A DNA stretch of 64,000 bases, taken from positions 1 through 64,000 of the forward strand of contig CAJTYL010000005.1 of NCBI GenBank assembly GCA_910583855.1, in the 5' to 3' direction. This stretch comes from an uncultured Christensenella sp. (GTDB taxonomy: Bacteria; Bacillota; Clostridia; Christensenellales; Borkfalkiaceae). The notes beneath the pieces are model-generated. The model did no database searches and was not told where the DNA came from. It saw nothing but the letters and a program-made list of their open reading frames with translations. Both the position numbers and the translations under genes were made by a program. Shown here piece by piece: positions 16,166 through 24,959 of this stretch. Position 1 is the stretch's first letter; the number at the start of each line of letters is the position of its first letter.

Positions 16166-18821
16166 CGCCTTTTGTGCGCTCAGCGTAAGTTTTAAAATTC
16201 CATGGCTCCTGTTTTTGCTTATACCTGCGTTCGCGCTGATGCTCTGGCCCTATTTCAGACTTCCAAAGCAGCACAGAAGAACCACTAGCCGCGTCGTGTC
16301 CCTAGTGTTACACTCCGTGATATTATTGTTGTGCGTATTTATGCTCTGCGGAATGAACTTCGAGTACACGAGCGTATCCATCAAAAACGACGTAATTTTG
16401 CTCGTTGACGTTTCGGACAGCAACAAGGCGTCCGAAGACGATATGAATTCGTTCATTCGGGATATAGTCGACGAAAGCGAGGAGGGCTACCGCTTAGGCA
16501 TAGTAACGTTTGCTAACGGACAGGTCTACGCTGCAGAGTTAAACGGCAACGGCGCACAGGCTTACGAAAACTATATTGCAAAGTCTGAAACCGACAAGCC
16601 CGAGGGAAACGCTTCGGATATATCTACGGCGCTTTTATTTGCCCGTGATAAGCTTGCCGACCCTTCTTCGGGGCGCATAATCGTGCTTTCGGACGGCTTG
16701 CAGACCGACGGTAACGCGCTTGCCGTAGTTAAAACTCTTGCAGACGGCGGTACGCGTGTGGATACAGTATGCTTCTCGCCTAAGGGCTATAAAAGCGAAG
16801 TGCAGATAAATTCGCTGGAAGTGCCGCAAAGAATTGCCGTCGGAGAAACGTCTCAAATCACCGTAGAATTGCAAAGCGCTTCCGCAGGCTCCGCCATTGT
16901 TACGCTCTACGATAACGGCGAATATTACGACAGACAGGAAGTAGTGCTCGGCGGAGGAACGGAGCACTGCCAATTCAATTACACTTTAGTAACTCCAAAA
17001 TTCCACGAATTCCGCGCGGAAGTTACGGCGGAAAACGATACCCTTTCGCAAAACAACGTATATTATTCTTATATCGATGTGGAGTCCTCCAATAAAGTTT
17101 TGCTAGTCGACGGTACGGGCAACGAAACCGCACGGTTAGAAAGTATTTTAAGCGGCGAATACGACATTACGAAAATAACTCTTGACGGATTGCCTAAAAC
17201 GCTTGAAGAGTTGTGCAGGTATGACGAGGTCGTGTTTGCAAACGTTGCCAACGCCGACCTTCCCGCAGGGTTTGACGATATTTTAACCGAGTACGTTGAA
17301 ATCTACGGCGGCGGTTTCTATACAGTCGGCGGCGACAAAGCTTATAAGCAAGAGGATATGGAGGGCACTAAATATCAGGAGCTGCTGCCCGTCATTGCCA
17401 ATACCGAGGCAAGAACTCTGGGACTTATACTCGTAATCGACTGTTCCACCAGTATGAAGGAAACTCCTTCCGGCAGCTCGTCACAGCGAATAGACCTTGC
17501 AAAAGAAGCTGCAATTGCCAGTGTTGAAGCGTTGGGGCCAGACGATTACGTCGGCGTAGTAACCTTCAATAATAAAGCAACGCGGCTTGTGGAAATGTCA
17601 CCCTTATCTCGTAAGGAGTCTATTATACGTCAGATAAGGGAGGGAATTAAGATATCGGAACAGGGAACCCATTACACCAACGCGCTTAAAGCCGCGGAAG
17701 GTATGTTTTTAGGTTTCAAAGAAACCGAAATGAAGCATATCATTTTCCTTACCGACGGTGTGCCGGTAGGGGACAGCGAAGCCAACTTTATGAATGAAAT
17801 TGATAGAATAGCGCGTATGGACGTAACTCTTTCAACGATAGCGTTGGGCTCCGACGTATCCACTGAAACTGCAGAGGAAATGGCTGAGCGCGGCGGCGGG
17901 CGATTTTACAACGTCTCGCGTGAGACGGAGCTTAAAAGAATAATGGTGGAGGAAACCACCGTTGCCGCAAGCCAGTATGAAAACGAAATTAAAGCAACGC
18001 CGAAAATAACCAGTATTACCGCTGCGGCGGTTTCGGGCATTACCGAGCTTCCCGAGCTCGGCGGCTTCTACGGCACGAGAATGAAAGACGGCGCTATAAT
18101 GGTGCTAGGCTATGAAGGTAACCCCATTTACGCCGAGTGGCAGCGCGGTGCGGGCAGGGTCGGCAGCTTTATGAGCGATTTAAGCGGTAAGTGGTCTGAC
18201 AAGTTTTTATCCGACGACAACGGCAAAAAATTCATAATAAATTCCGTAGGCAGTCTTTTGCCAACGGAAACGAACCAGATCTATGCAGAGATAAAGGCGG
18301 AAATAACCAACGTCAACTTCACGTCTGAAATCCGCGTCTACACTGATACGGCGGAAGGTCAAACCGTAACGGCGCAGCTTATTTCACCCGACGGGCAAAT
18401 TTCCCAAATTAACCTTGAAAAGCAGACGGGCAACCTCTATGCGGGCGTTTTCGATACCCGTACGGTCGGCATTTACGAGATTAAGATAACGAAAAGCGGC
18501 GCGGGGGAGACGACGGAAACTTCAGTATACACGGTATTATCTTATTCGGCGGAATATTCCGCGTTTGCCGACGATACCGAGTGTTTCCGTTTCCTTGAAA
18601 GCGTAGCGGAAAACGGCAACGGTTCAGTGTTGTTCTCTGCGGAGAATCTGTTCGGAAGACAGAATGAGGTAACGCGTAGTACGTTTAACCCGCAACTTAC
18701 GTTTTTAATATTAAGTATCGTTCTGTTTCTATTAGATATCGTCGTTCGTAAATTCAAAATTAAGTGGCCGCACGAAATTATCCGTGAACGCCGCAATACT
18801 AACCAGGGAAAAGCTGCATAG
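16152..18821 (+). CDS. Membrane protein with two VWA domains and a GATase-1-like domain
   Basis: An 889-residue protein. Two helices (about 17-35 and 47-67) are followed by VWA domain 1 (about 75-200) with intact DVSDS. Then comes a beta domain, a class I glutamine amidotransferase-like fold (about 315-415) and VWA domain 2 (about 420-595) with DCSTSM, the metal threonine in GTHYTNAL and LTDGVP. A beta-rich region and a C-terminal helix (about 845-865) complete it. This order is known from large BatA/CoxE-like partners of MoxR. Start GTG at 16152 lies inside the previous gene. It is the most likely outward-reaching metal-dependent adhesion or assembly component. Confidence 0.83.
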   Translation: MNSINAFCALSVSFKIPWLLFLLIPAFALMLWPYFRLPKQHRRTTSRVVSLVLHSVILLLCVFMLCGMNFEYTSVSIKNDVILLVDVSDSNKASEDDMNSFIRDIVDESEEGYRLGIVTFANGQVYAAELNGNGAQAYENYIAKSETDKPEGNASDISTALLFARDKLADPSSGRIIVLSDGLQTDGNALAVVKTLADGGTRVDTVCFSPKGYKSEVQINSLEVPQRIAVGETSQITVELQSASAGSAIVTLYDNGEYYDRQEVVLGGGTEHCQFNYTLVTPKFHEFRAEVTAENDTLSQNNVYYSYIDVESSNKVLLVDGTGNETARLESILSGEYDITKITLDGLPKTLEELCRYDEVVFANVANADLPAGFDDILTEYVEIYGGGFYTVGGDKAYKQEDMEGTKYQELLPVIANTEARTLGLILVIDCSTSMKETPSGSSSQRIDLAKEAAIASVEALGPDDYVGVVTFNNKATRLVEMSPLSRKESIIRQIREGIKISEQGTHYTNALKAAEGMFLGFKETEMKHIIFLTDGVPVGDSEANFMNEIDRIARMDVTLSTIALGSDVSTETAEEMAERGGGRFYNVSRETELKRIMVEETTVAASQYENEIKATPKITSITAAAVSGITELPELGGFYGTRMKDGAIMVLGYEGNPIYAEWQRGAGRVGSFMSDLSGKWSDKFLSDDNGKKFIINSVGSLLPTETNQIYAEIKAEITNVNFTSEIRVYTDTAEGQTVTAQLISPDGQISQINLEKQTGNLYAGVFDTRTVGIYEIKITKSGAGETTETSVYTVLSYSAEYSAFADDTECFRFLESVAENGNGSVLFSAENLFGRQNEVTRSTFNPQLTFLILSIVLFLLDIVVRKFKIKWPHEIIRERRNTNQGKAA

Positions 18822-18846
18822 TGATAAGGTAAGGAGAAATTTTATC

Positions 18847-21800
18847 ATGAAAAAGATGCTGAGGATATTAGCCGCTATAATGTCGGTTTTGCTTATTCCG
18901 GCTATGTTCGCAGCCTGCTCAACGGAAGAGCAGGTTACCGACCCCGTATTCACGCTTGATAAAACAAGCGTGGACCTCACCGCAGGTGGCAACGTTGAAG
19001 TTTTAACGCTTACGATTGCCAACGTGAACGAAACGCCCGAGTGGGCGTCTTCCAATTCTTCCGTTGCAACCGTATCCGTCGGTTCAAGCGCGAACAAGGC
19101 AACGGTAAAAGGCGTTGGTGCAGGCGCTGCGGTAATTACGGTAAAAGCGGGCGCAAACTTGGCGATTTGCGCCGTGACCGTCAAACCGGGCGCGTATATC
19201 AATCTTGATAAAACAAGTGTAAGCTTGCTTGCGGGCACTACGACAACGCTGTCCGTTGAGACCAATGTAACGTCGTCGCTGACTTATACGTCATCAAATC
19301 CTTCCGTTGCAACAGTATCCCCAACAGGGCTTATTACGGCGGTTTCGGGCGGCGTTGCAAAAATTACCGTTTCGGGCGGTAACGCTTCCGCAACCTGTAC
19401 GGTAATAGTTACCGACCCTTATGTAGTTTTAAATAAAGAAATGGTCTTGCTCACCTTGGAAGAAGGGCAAAACACATTCCAGCTTGAAGCGGATTCCAAC
19501 GGCGACGTTGAATGGTATTCGGATAACGAGGATGCGGTAACGGTAAGCGAAGAGGGCTTGGTAACCGCAGTCGCTAAAGGTGAAGCAACTATTACGGCAA
19601 GTTACGCTTCCGCAAGCGCCCTGTGCGTCGTAAAAGTCAAGGAAGAAATTTTAACTGTAACGATATTTAACGAGGGCGTCGAGGTGGAAGATACGCTCAC
19701 CCTTCAGCCTAAATCTTCACTTGCTCTTACGGCAACGATAACCCCCGAACAGCAGGACGACGACGCAAAAGTCACTTGGTCCGTTAAATCTGGAGAAACC
19801 GTCGTATCCGTTGACGAAAACGGCGTTGTAACCTCTCTCGGCGATATCTACGGTACTGCGGTTATAGTCGCAACGAGTGTAAAAGACCCCGATTGCACTG
19901 CGGAATGCACAGTAAACGTACCCGACCCCTATGCCGATTGGCTCGTTATTTCGGATAAAGCTTCGCTCGTTGCGGCTTTCAAATCTGGCAACGAAAATAA
20001 AAATATGTACCTTACCGGCGATATCGACTTCGACGGCGCAACGTTGAACAGCTCTATGGGCAACTTCAACGGCACGTTCGACGGCAGAGGTTACGAGATT
20101 ATGAACTTCTCATGCAACGGTCTTTTCGGGAGCGTTGACAGAAAGGGCACGGTAAGAAATCTTGCCATAACCTGTACTTCTGGTCGCGGCGCGGAGTTCA
20201 ACGGACTTTTCGGACAATTCGTTTTGGGTAAAGTCGAAAATTGTCGTTTCGATATTACGGTAAACGAAAACAATATGGCGACTATTGCGCACCATACCGA
20301 CGGATCAAGCGTTATAAACAACGTAATTATGCTCGTCAGAAATCCGTTAAACAAAGAAAATATTTACGCGGGTTGTTTCCTCAACGGCGCTTGGAGCAAT
20401 TCCTACTGTGCGGTTTTGGAAGGCAAAGTTGCGCAGGTATTCGGACCGCAATCCAAGACCGAAGCAGAACTTAAACAGGCTTCGCTGTATGCTGATTGGG
20501 ACGGGACCGTATGGCAAATAGAAGACGGTGAAATCCCCGTATTGAAGAACGGCGGCAATATCGGCGAACTCAGAGTTGTTCTCAACACGACGGCTGAAAC
20601 TATTTATAAAGGCAGTTTCTTGGACCTCGTTGCGACCGTAAAGCCGACTAAGCTTCCCATAGCAGACAAAGGCGTAATTTGGTCGTCGGATAACGAAGAC
20701 GTTGCAACCGTTGACCAAAACGGTTCCGTAACGGCTGTCGGCGAGGGCATAGCTGTGATAACCGCAACCTCCGTCAAGGACGACACGAAGTTTGCAAGCT
20801 GCACGATAACGGTTGAGCTTCCCGACACTCAACCCGAACCTATAGTTGAAATAACTAATAAGTCGGCAGTTTCGGAAGGCTTAAAGATAAATAATTCTTT
20901 AACTCTGACTACCAGAGTGAATAGAGACGACGGCTCGGTAAGCTGGTCTTCTTCGGACAGCGGCGTAGCGAGCGTTGACGATAGTGGCAAAGTAACCGCA
21001 AAAGGCGAAGGCGAAGTTACCATAACCGCAACCTTTACGACCGAAAACGGCAAAATTGCAACGGACAGCGTTACCATCACGGTATACGGCGACGGTTATA
21101 TAGAGCTTGCGCTTCGTGCGCGCTCCGTAAGTGTCGGCGGCACGTACAAAATTGATTTCAAAGCTTTGGGCGGCACGGTAAACTGGACTTCGAGCAATCC
21201 TCACTTTGCAACTGTTGACGCAAGCGGCACTGTAAACGGCATTGCGGTAGGTAAAACTACCATTACCGCAAAAGTCGGAGATAAGACCGCTACGATGGTA
21301 ATTCAAGTCTACGACAAACCCGCAGGCGCAACCGAAGTGTCCACGCCCGCACAGTTCAAGAATATCGGCAACGGCACGTACTTCATCGTCAATGATATCG
21401 ATATGGGCGGCGAAACGGTAAATACGCTTAACGAGTTTGCAAAAATAAACGGCTTGGGCTATAAAGTAAGCAATTTCAGTACGCCTAAACTGTTCACGCA
21501 GTTCCAGGGCTATATGAGGAATATCGAAATATCCTGCGTGCTTAACGGTAACGGCAACTTTGACGGCTTGTTCGGCACGTGGATAGGCGCAGCGGACGGA
21601 ACCGTTGAGAACTGTATCCTCGATATAACTTTCTCGGGCTCCGCAAATCAATGCGCCCTCGTTCACCACAACAATAACGGTACTGTAAGGAATATAATTT
21701 TAAAGGTAACCTGTGAAAACGGCGCAAGCGGGCAAAAGTTTCCCGCGTGGTTTGAGAAACCCGGTAACGGCAACGTAGAGAATATATTCCTTCTTAAAGG

Positions 21801-23973
21801 TAAAGGTACGTATTCGGCTACCAACGGCGCAACCGAAAAAACCGAAGCTCAGCTTAAATCGGCTTCGACCTTTGACGAAAGCTGGGATGAGGGCTGGGTA
21901 ATTATCGACGGACAGCTTCCCGTATTAAAGGGCGCACTCGTAACCGAACCCTTAAAAATTAAGCTTGACAAAACGACCGCTGAGCTTTTCGTAGGAGAAA
22001 CCGAAACGCTTACAGCAACGGTAACCCCTACCGAGCTTACCGAAGAAGAGCGCGCAATCAAGTGGATTTCAAGCGATACCAAGATTGCAACGGTTGCAAA
22101 CGGCGTTATAACGGCGGTTAAGGACGGGACCGTCACTGTTAAGGCCGTATCGGTAAACGACGAAACCGTCTTTGCAACCTGCACCGTAACCGTAACTGCA
22201 ATTGAAATTTCAATCAACAACGAGGATAAGATTTCAGAGCTTAAACTTAACGGCGCAAAGCAATTAAACGCAACGGTGAACTGCGGCAAATACGAGTGGG
22301 AAACCTCTGACAGCAGCGTTGCAACCGTTACCGACGGACTCGTAACCGCTGTGGGAGCAGGTACAGTAACGATCACCGTCCGTTCCGAAAACGATCCCAC
22401 GAAGTTTGACAGTATCACCATAGAAGTTAAAACTACGATAGTAATTACCGTAGAAATTTCCGAAACGTCGCTTTCGCTTGATCGCGACGATACCGCAACC
22501 CTTACCGTAACCGTTGGCAATTCGGACAGCGGCGTAACCTGGACTTCCGATAACGAAAGCGTGGCAACGGTTGATGAAAACGGCAAAGTGACCACCCACG
22601 GTGCGGACGGCACCGCAACCATTACGGCAACGTCTAAGGACGACGACGGCAACGGCAATCATACGACGGCAACCTGCATCGTAACCGTAACCTATGTACC
22701 CGTAGAAATCGAGCTTAAAGCTCAAAACTTCAACCTGTTCACGGGCGGTATACTCAGCGTTTCGGAAATAGCCGAAGCAAGCAAGGGTGAACTTACCCTT
22801 TCGGTTGTAAGCGGCAGCGACGTGGTTTCGATTGAAAACGGCAAAGTAACCGCAACGGGCGAAGGTACGGCGACCGTGCGCGTAACCTCGTCAATCTCTT
22901 ACGACGACGTAACCGCGGTTTACGAAGAGGTTGAAATAACCGTTGTCGAAGCCAAAGTTGCAATAAGCATCAACGTTGAAAAACGTTCCCTTCACGTGGG
23001 TGGAAGCGGCAACGCTTGGACTTTGGAAGTTACTCTTGACCCGATGCCCGCTTCACCTGCGGCAAGCGACGTGGTTTGGACTTCATCCAATCCTTCGGCA
23101 ATTTCGGTCGTTGGCGGATTTTCTGACGGTAAGTACACGGGTAAACTTACGACTTCGGCAGTAGGTAAATCGACGATAACCGCAACTAGAACGGTAGACG
23201 GAATAGATTATACTGTAACCTGTGAAGTAAACGCGTTCACGGCACAAGGCTCTTGGAGACCCGTCGACACACCCGATACATTGAAGACTATTACAGTCCC
23301 CGGAACGAACTGGTATCTTGCAAATGATTTGGATTTTGCGGATATAGAAATTACGTCAAATTATTTGGGTAATATGGATAGCGTACATCTGGACGGCAGG
23401 GGATATTCAATTAAAAATATCAAGACGAACTTTACAGACCGTGAAGCTGGATTTATCTCAATTCTGGTAGGCTTGACGGTTGTGGAAAATGTTAATTTCA
23501 TAGGTTTTGATATTAACGGAAGCAATTCGTTTATGTACGGCGGCTTAATACGTCAAATTGACGGTAGCGCATCGATTCGTAACTGCTATTTTGAAGGTAC
23601 GATTAGCGCAAGGGGTACGGGTAACGAAGCGTATATCGGTTCAATAGGCGCTAAATTCGGCGGTGGCGTTATAGAAAATTGCGTATTTAACGTTGGACTT
23701 GGCGACGTGGCACCTAATTCGAGCGCTAACAGTAATCCTCGCATTATGGTAGCCCGTTGGATTGGCGGCGAAGTAAAAAATTGTATAGCGTTTAAAGATG
23801 CTGTAAGTTCGCCTGTACACGCGGCTCCGGGTGACGGATTCTCCGCAGATAAGTACGCTTCCGCATTCAAGACGGAAGAGCAGATCAAAACAGCGGCAAC
23901 TTTCGACGGTTGGACGGCTTGGGTAGCCGTAGACGGCGAATTGCCCCGTCTTGTATGCGACTGGGAAGAATAA
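18847..23973 (+). CDS. Giant lipoprotein with 12 Big2 domains and three beta-helix-like inserts
   Basis: A 1708-residue surface lipoprotein (Cys24, MFAAC; ATG at 18847 after AAGGAG). I count 12 bacterial Ig-like group 2 domains, recognised by repeated WxSSNxSVATV...GxVTAVGxGxATITA patterns. They are arranged 4 + 3 + 5, and each group is followed by a 180-200 residue GLUG/parallel-beta-helix-like module (FDGRGYEI, NGLFGQFV, VENC; the last reaches the C-terminus). The modules end alike (EAELKQAS...WQIEDGEIPVLKNG; EEQIKTAA...GELPRLV). It starts 25 bases after the last VWA gene, so it is probably in the same operon and a candidate client. Confidence 0.87.
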   Translation: MKKMLRILAAIMSVLLIPAMFAACSTEEQVTDPVFTLDKTSVDLTAGGNVEVLTLTIANVNETPEWASSNSSVATVSVGSSANKATVKGVGAGAAVITVKAGANLAICAVTVKPGAYINLDKTSVSLLAGTTTTLSVETNVTSSLTYTSSNPSVATVSPTGLITAVSGGVAKITVSGGNASATCTVIVTDPYVVLNKEMVLLTLEEGQNTFQLEADSNGDVEWYSDNEDAVTVSEEGLVTAVAKGEATITASYASASALCVVKVKEEILTVTIFNEGVEVEDTLTLQPKSSLALTATITPEQQDDDAKVTWSVKSGETVVSVDENGVVTSLGDIYGTAVIVATSVKDPDCTAECTVNVPDPYADWLVISDKASLVAAFKSGNENKNMYLTGDIDFDGATLNSSMGNFNGTFDGRGYEIMNFSCNGLFGSVDRKGTVRNLAITCTSGRGAEFNGLFGQFVLGKVENCRFDITVNENNMATIAHHTDGSSVINNVIMLVRNPLNKENIYAGCFLNGAWSNSYCAVLEGKVAQVFGPQSKTEAELKQASLYADWDGTVWQIEDGEIPVLKNGGNIGELRVVLNTTAETIYKGSFLDLVATVKPTKLPIADKGVIWSSDNEDVATVDQNGSVTAVGEGIAVITATSVKDDTKFASCTITVELPDTQPEPIVEITNKSAVSEGLKINNSLTLTTRVNRDDGSVSWSSSDSGVASVDDSGKVTAKGEGEVTITATFTTENGKIATDSVTITVYGDGYIELALRARSVSVGGTYKIDFKALGGTVNWTSSNPHFATVDASGTVNGIAVGKTTITAKVGDKTATMVIQVYDKPAGATEVSTPAQFKNIGNGTYFIVNDIDMGGETVNTLNEFAKINGLGYKVSNFSTPKLFTQFQGYMRNIEISCVLNGNGNFDGLFGTWIGAADGTVENCILDITFSGSANQCALVHHNNNGTVRNIILKVTCENGASGQKFPAWFEKPGNGNVENIFLLKGKGTYSATNGATEKTEAQLKSASTFDESWDEGWVIIDGQLPVLKGALVTEPLKIKLDKTTAELFVGETETLTATVTPTELTEEERAIKWISSDTKIATVANGVITAVKDGTVTVKAVSVNDETVFATCTVTVTAIEISINNEDKISELKLNGAKQLNATVNCGKYEWETSDSSVATVTDGLVTAVGAGTVTITVRSENDPTKFDSITIEVKTTIVITVEISETSLSLDRDDTATLTVTVGNSDSGVTWTSDNESVATVDENGKVTTHGADGTATITATSKDDDGNGNHTTATCIVTVTYVPVEIELKAQNFNLFTGGILSVSEIAEASKGELTLSVVSGSDVVSIENGKVTATGEGTATVRVTSSISYDDVTAVYEEVEITVVEAKVAISINVEKRSLHVGGSGNAWTLEVTLDPMPASPAASDVVWTSSNPSAISVVGGFSDGKYTGKLTTSAVGKSTITATRTVDGIDYTVTCEVNAFTAQGSWRPVDTPDTLKTITVPGTNWYLANDLDFADIEITSNYLGNMDSVHLDGRGYSIKNIKTNFTDREAGFISILVGLTVVENVNFIGFDINGSNSFMYGGLIRQIDGSASIRNCYFEGTISARGTGNEAYIGSIGAKFGGGVIENCVFNVGLGDVAPNSSANSNPRIMVARWIGGEVKNCIAFKDAVSSPVHAAPGDGFSADKYASAFKTEEQIKTAATFDGWTAWVAVDGELPRLVCDWEE

Positions 23974-23991
23974 AAATACGGTAAGGAATTA

Positions 23992-24030
23992 CGGCGGAGT
24001 TGCCAAATAGGCAACTCCGCCGCTATATTT
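23992..24030 (+). terminator. Terminator of the MoxR/VWA operon
   Basis: Perfect 13-bp stem CGGCGGAGTTGCC / GGCAACTCCGCCG with AAATA loop, then CTATATTTT. Confidence 0.9.
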
Positions 24031-24078
24031 TAAAAGTATTAACCCAAAATTTAACACCCCGCCGAAATATGAAAATAC

Positions 24079-24107
24079 TTGACTATATACGCCCTTTTTA
24101 TTATAAT
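24079..24107 (+). promoter_or_regulatory. Promoter of the redox operon
   Basis: TTGACT (24079-24084), 17-bp spacer, TATAAT (24102-24107), 33 bases before the first start codon. Confidence 0.8.
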
Positions 24108-24139
24108 AATGTAAAATATAAAAAACGGGAGGTAAAGAG

Positions 24140-24958
24140 GTGAAAGCAAAAAGAATCCGTTACTTTTACGGCGTATTTTTAAGCGTATTCACGGCGGTTT
24201 TGGGCACGCTTTTCATAGCTGCTGCGGTGGGTATTTTATCCGACGGCAACTGGGAGCAGGGTGCGTATTCAAGAGAAATCGTCGCTGCCCGCCTTTTCCC
24301 CGTATCGATAGTATTCTATATTTGGATTGCGGCGATAATTGCGGGCTTCGTTTTATCGCTTGTCTATACCTATGACGAAAAACCCGATAAAATCCCTCAG
24401 GAAGATGCAACGTTAAGGCGTTTAAGCACTCGCATTCCCGCAGGCGGCGGAGAGAAGTACGACGGCGAAATGAAGCAACTGCGCGACGAAAAGCGAAACC
24501 GCCTTGTTGCATATATAATCTGTACGGCAGTCTGTTTTGCCTGTGCCGTAGCAAGCGCCGTTTATTTGTTGCAGCCCGCTAATTTCAAGGGCTTGACTGC
24601 AAACGACGCAATGCTCAATATGATGCTGTGGGTTCTTCCTTGCGTGTCTGTCGCGCTTATAAGCTGCGTTTGGATAACGTTGTACGAAAGGGAAAGCCAA
24701 ATCCGCGAAATTAGCACGATAAAGCGTATGATGTCGTCCTATAAGGGTAATCCCGTAATTCAAGCCGATATTAAACCCAACGCTGCGATAGCGGCAGTAA
24801 ATAAGTTTTTTGCAAACAAGTATACCTTGCTCGGCATCAGGGTGGGGGTTGCGGCTCTTGCAGTAACGTTCGTTATTCTCGGCATTTTTAACGAGGGCGC
24901 ACGCGACGTACTCGTCAAAGCTATCAATATTTGTACCGAATGTATAGGTCTTGGCTAA
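24140..24958 (+). CDS. Five-helix membrane protein ending in CTEC
   Basis: A 272-residue protein with hydrophobic segments near 10-30, 52-75, 122-145, 158-182 and 228-250. The last 16 residues form an amphipathic helix containing CTEC, a CxxC pair placed at the very C-terminus. Start GTG at 24140 behind GGGAGG. The gene is followed at once by the polyferredoxin-TlpA fusion, so it is likely a membrane partner of that redox protein, and the CTEC could carry a thiol pair or ligate a cluster. I recognise no named family. Confidence 0.65.
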   Translation: MKAKRIRYFYGVFLSVFTAVLGTLFIAAAVGILSDGNWEQGAYSREIVAARLFPVSIVFYIWIAAIIAGFVLSLVYTYDEKPDKIPQEDATLRRLSTRIPAGGGEKYDGEMKQLRDEKRNRLVAYIICTAVCFACAVASAVYLLQPANFKGLTANDAMLNMMLWVLPCVSVALISCVWITLYERESQIREISTIKRMMSSYKGNPVIQADIKPNAAIAAVNKFFANKYTLLGIRVGVAALAVTFVILGIFNEGARDVLVKAINICTECIGLG

Positions 24959-24959
24959 A

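Noticed and set aside
18732..23900. Long minus-strand frames opposite the Big2 gene
   Set aside because: They mirror the repetitive codon pattern of the real gene, lack ribosome sites and show no protein family.
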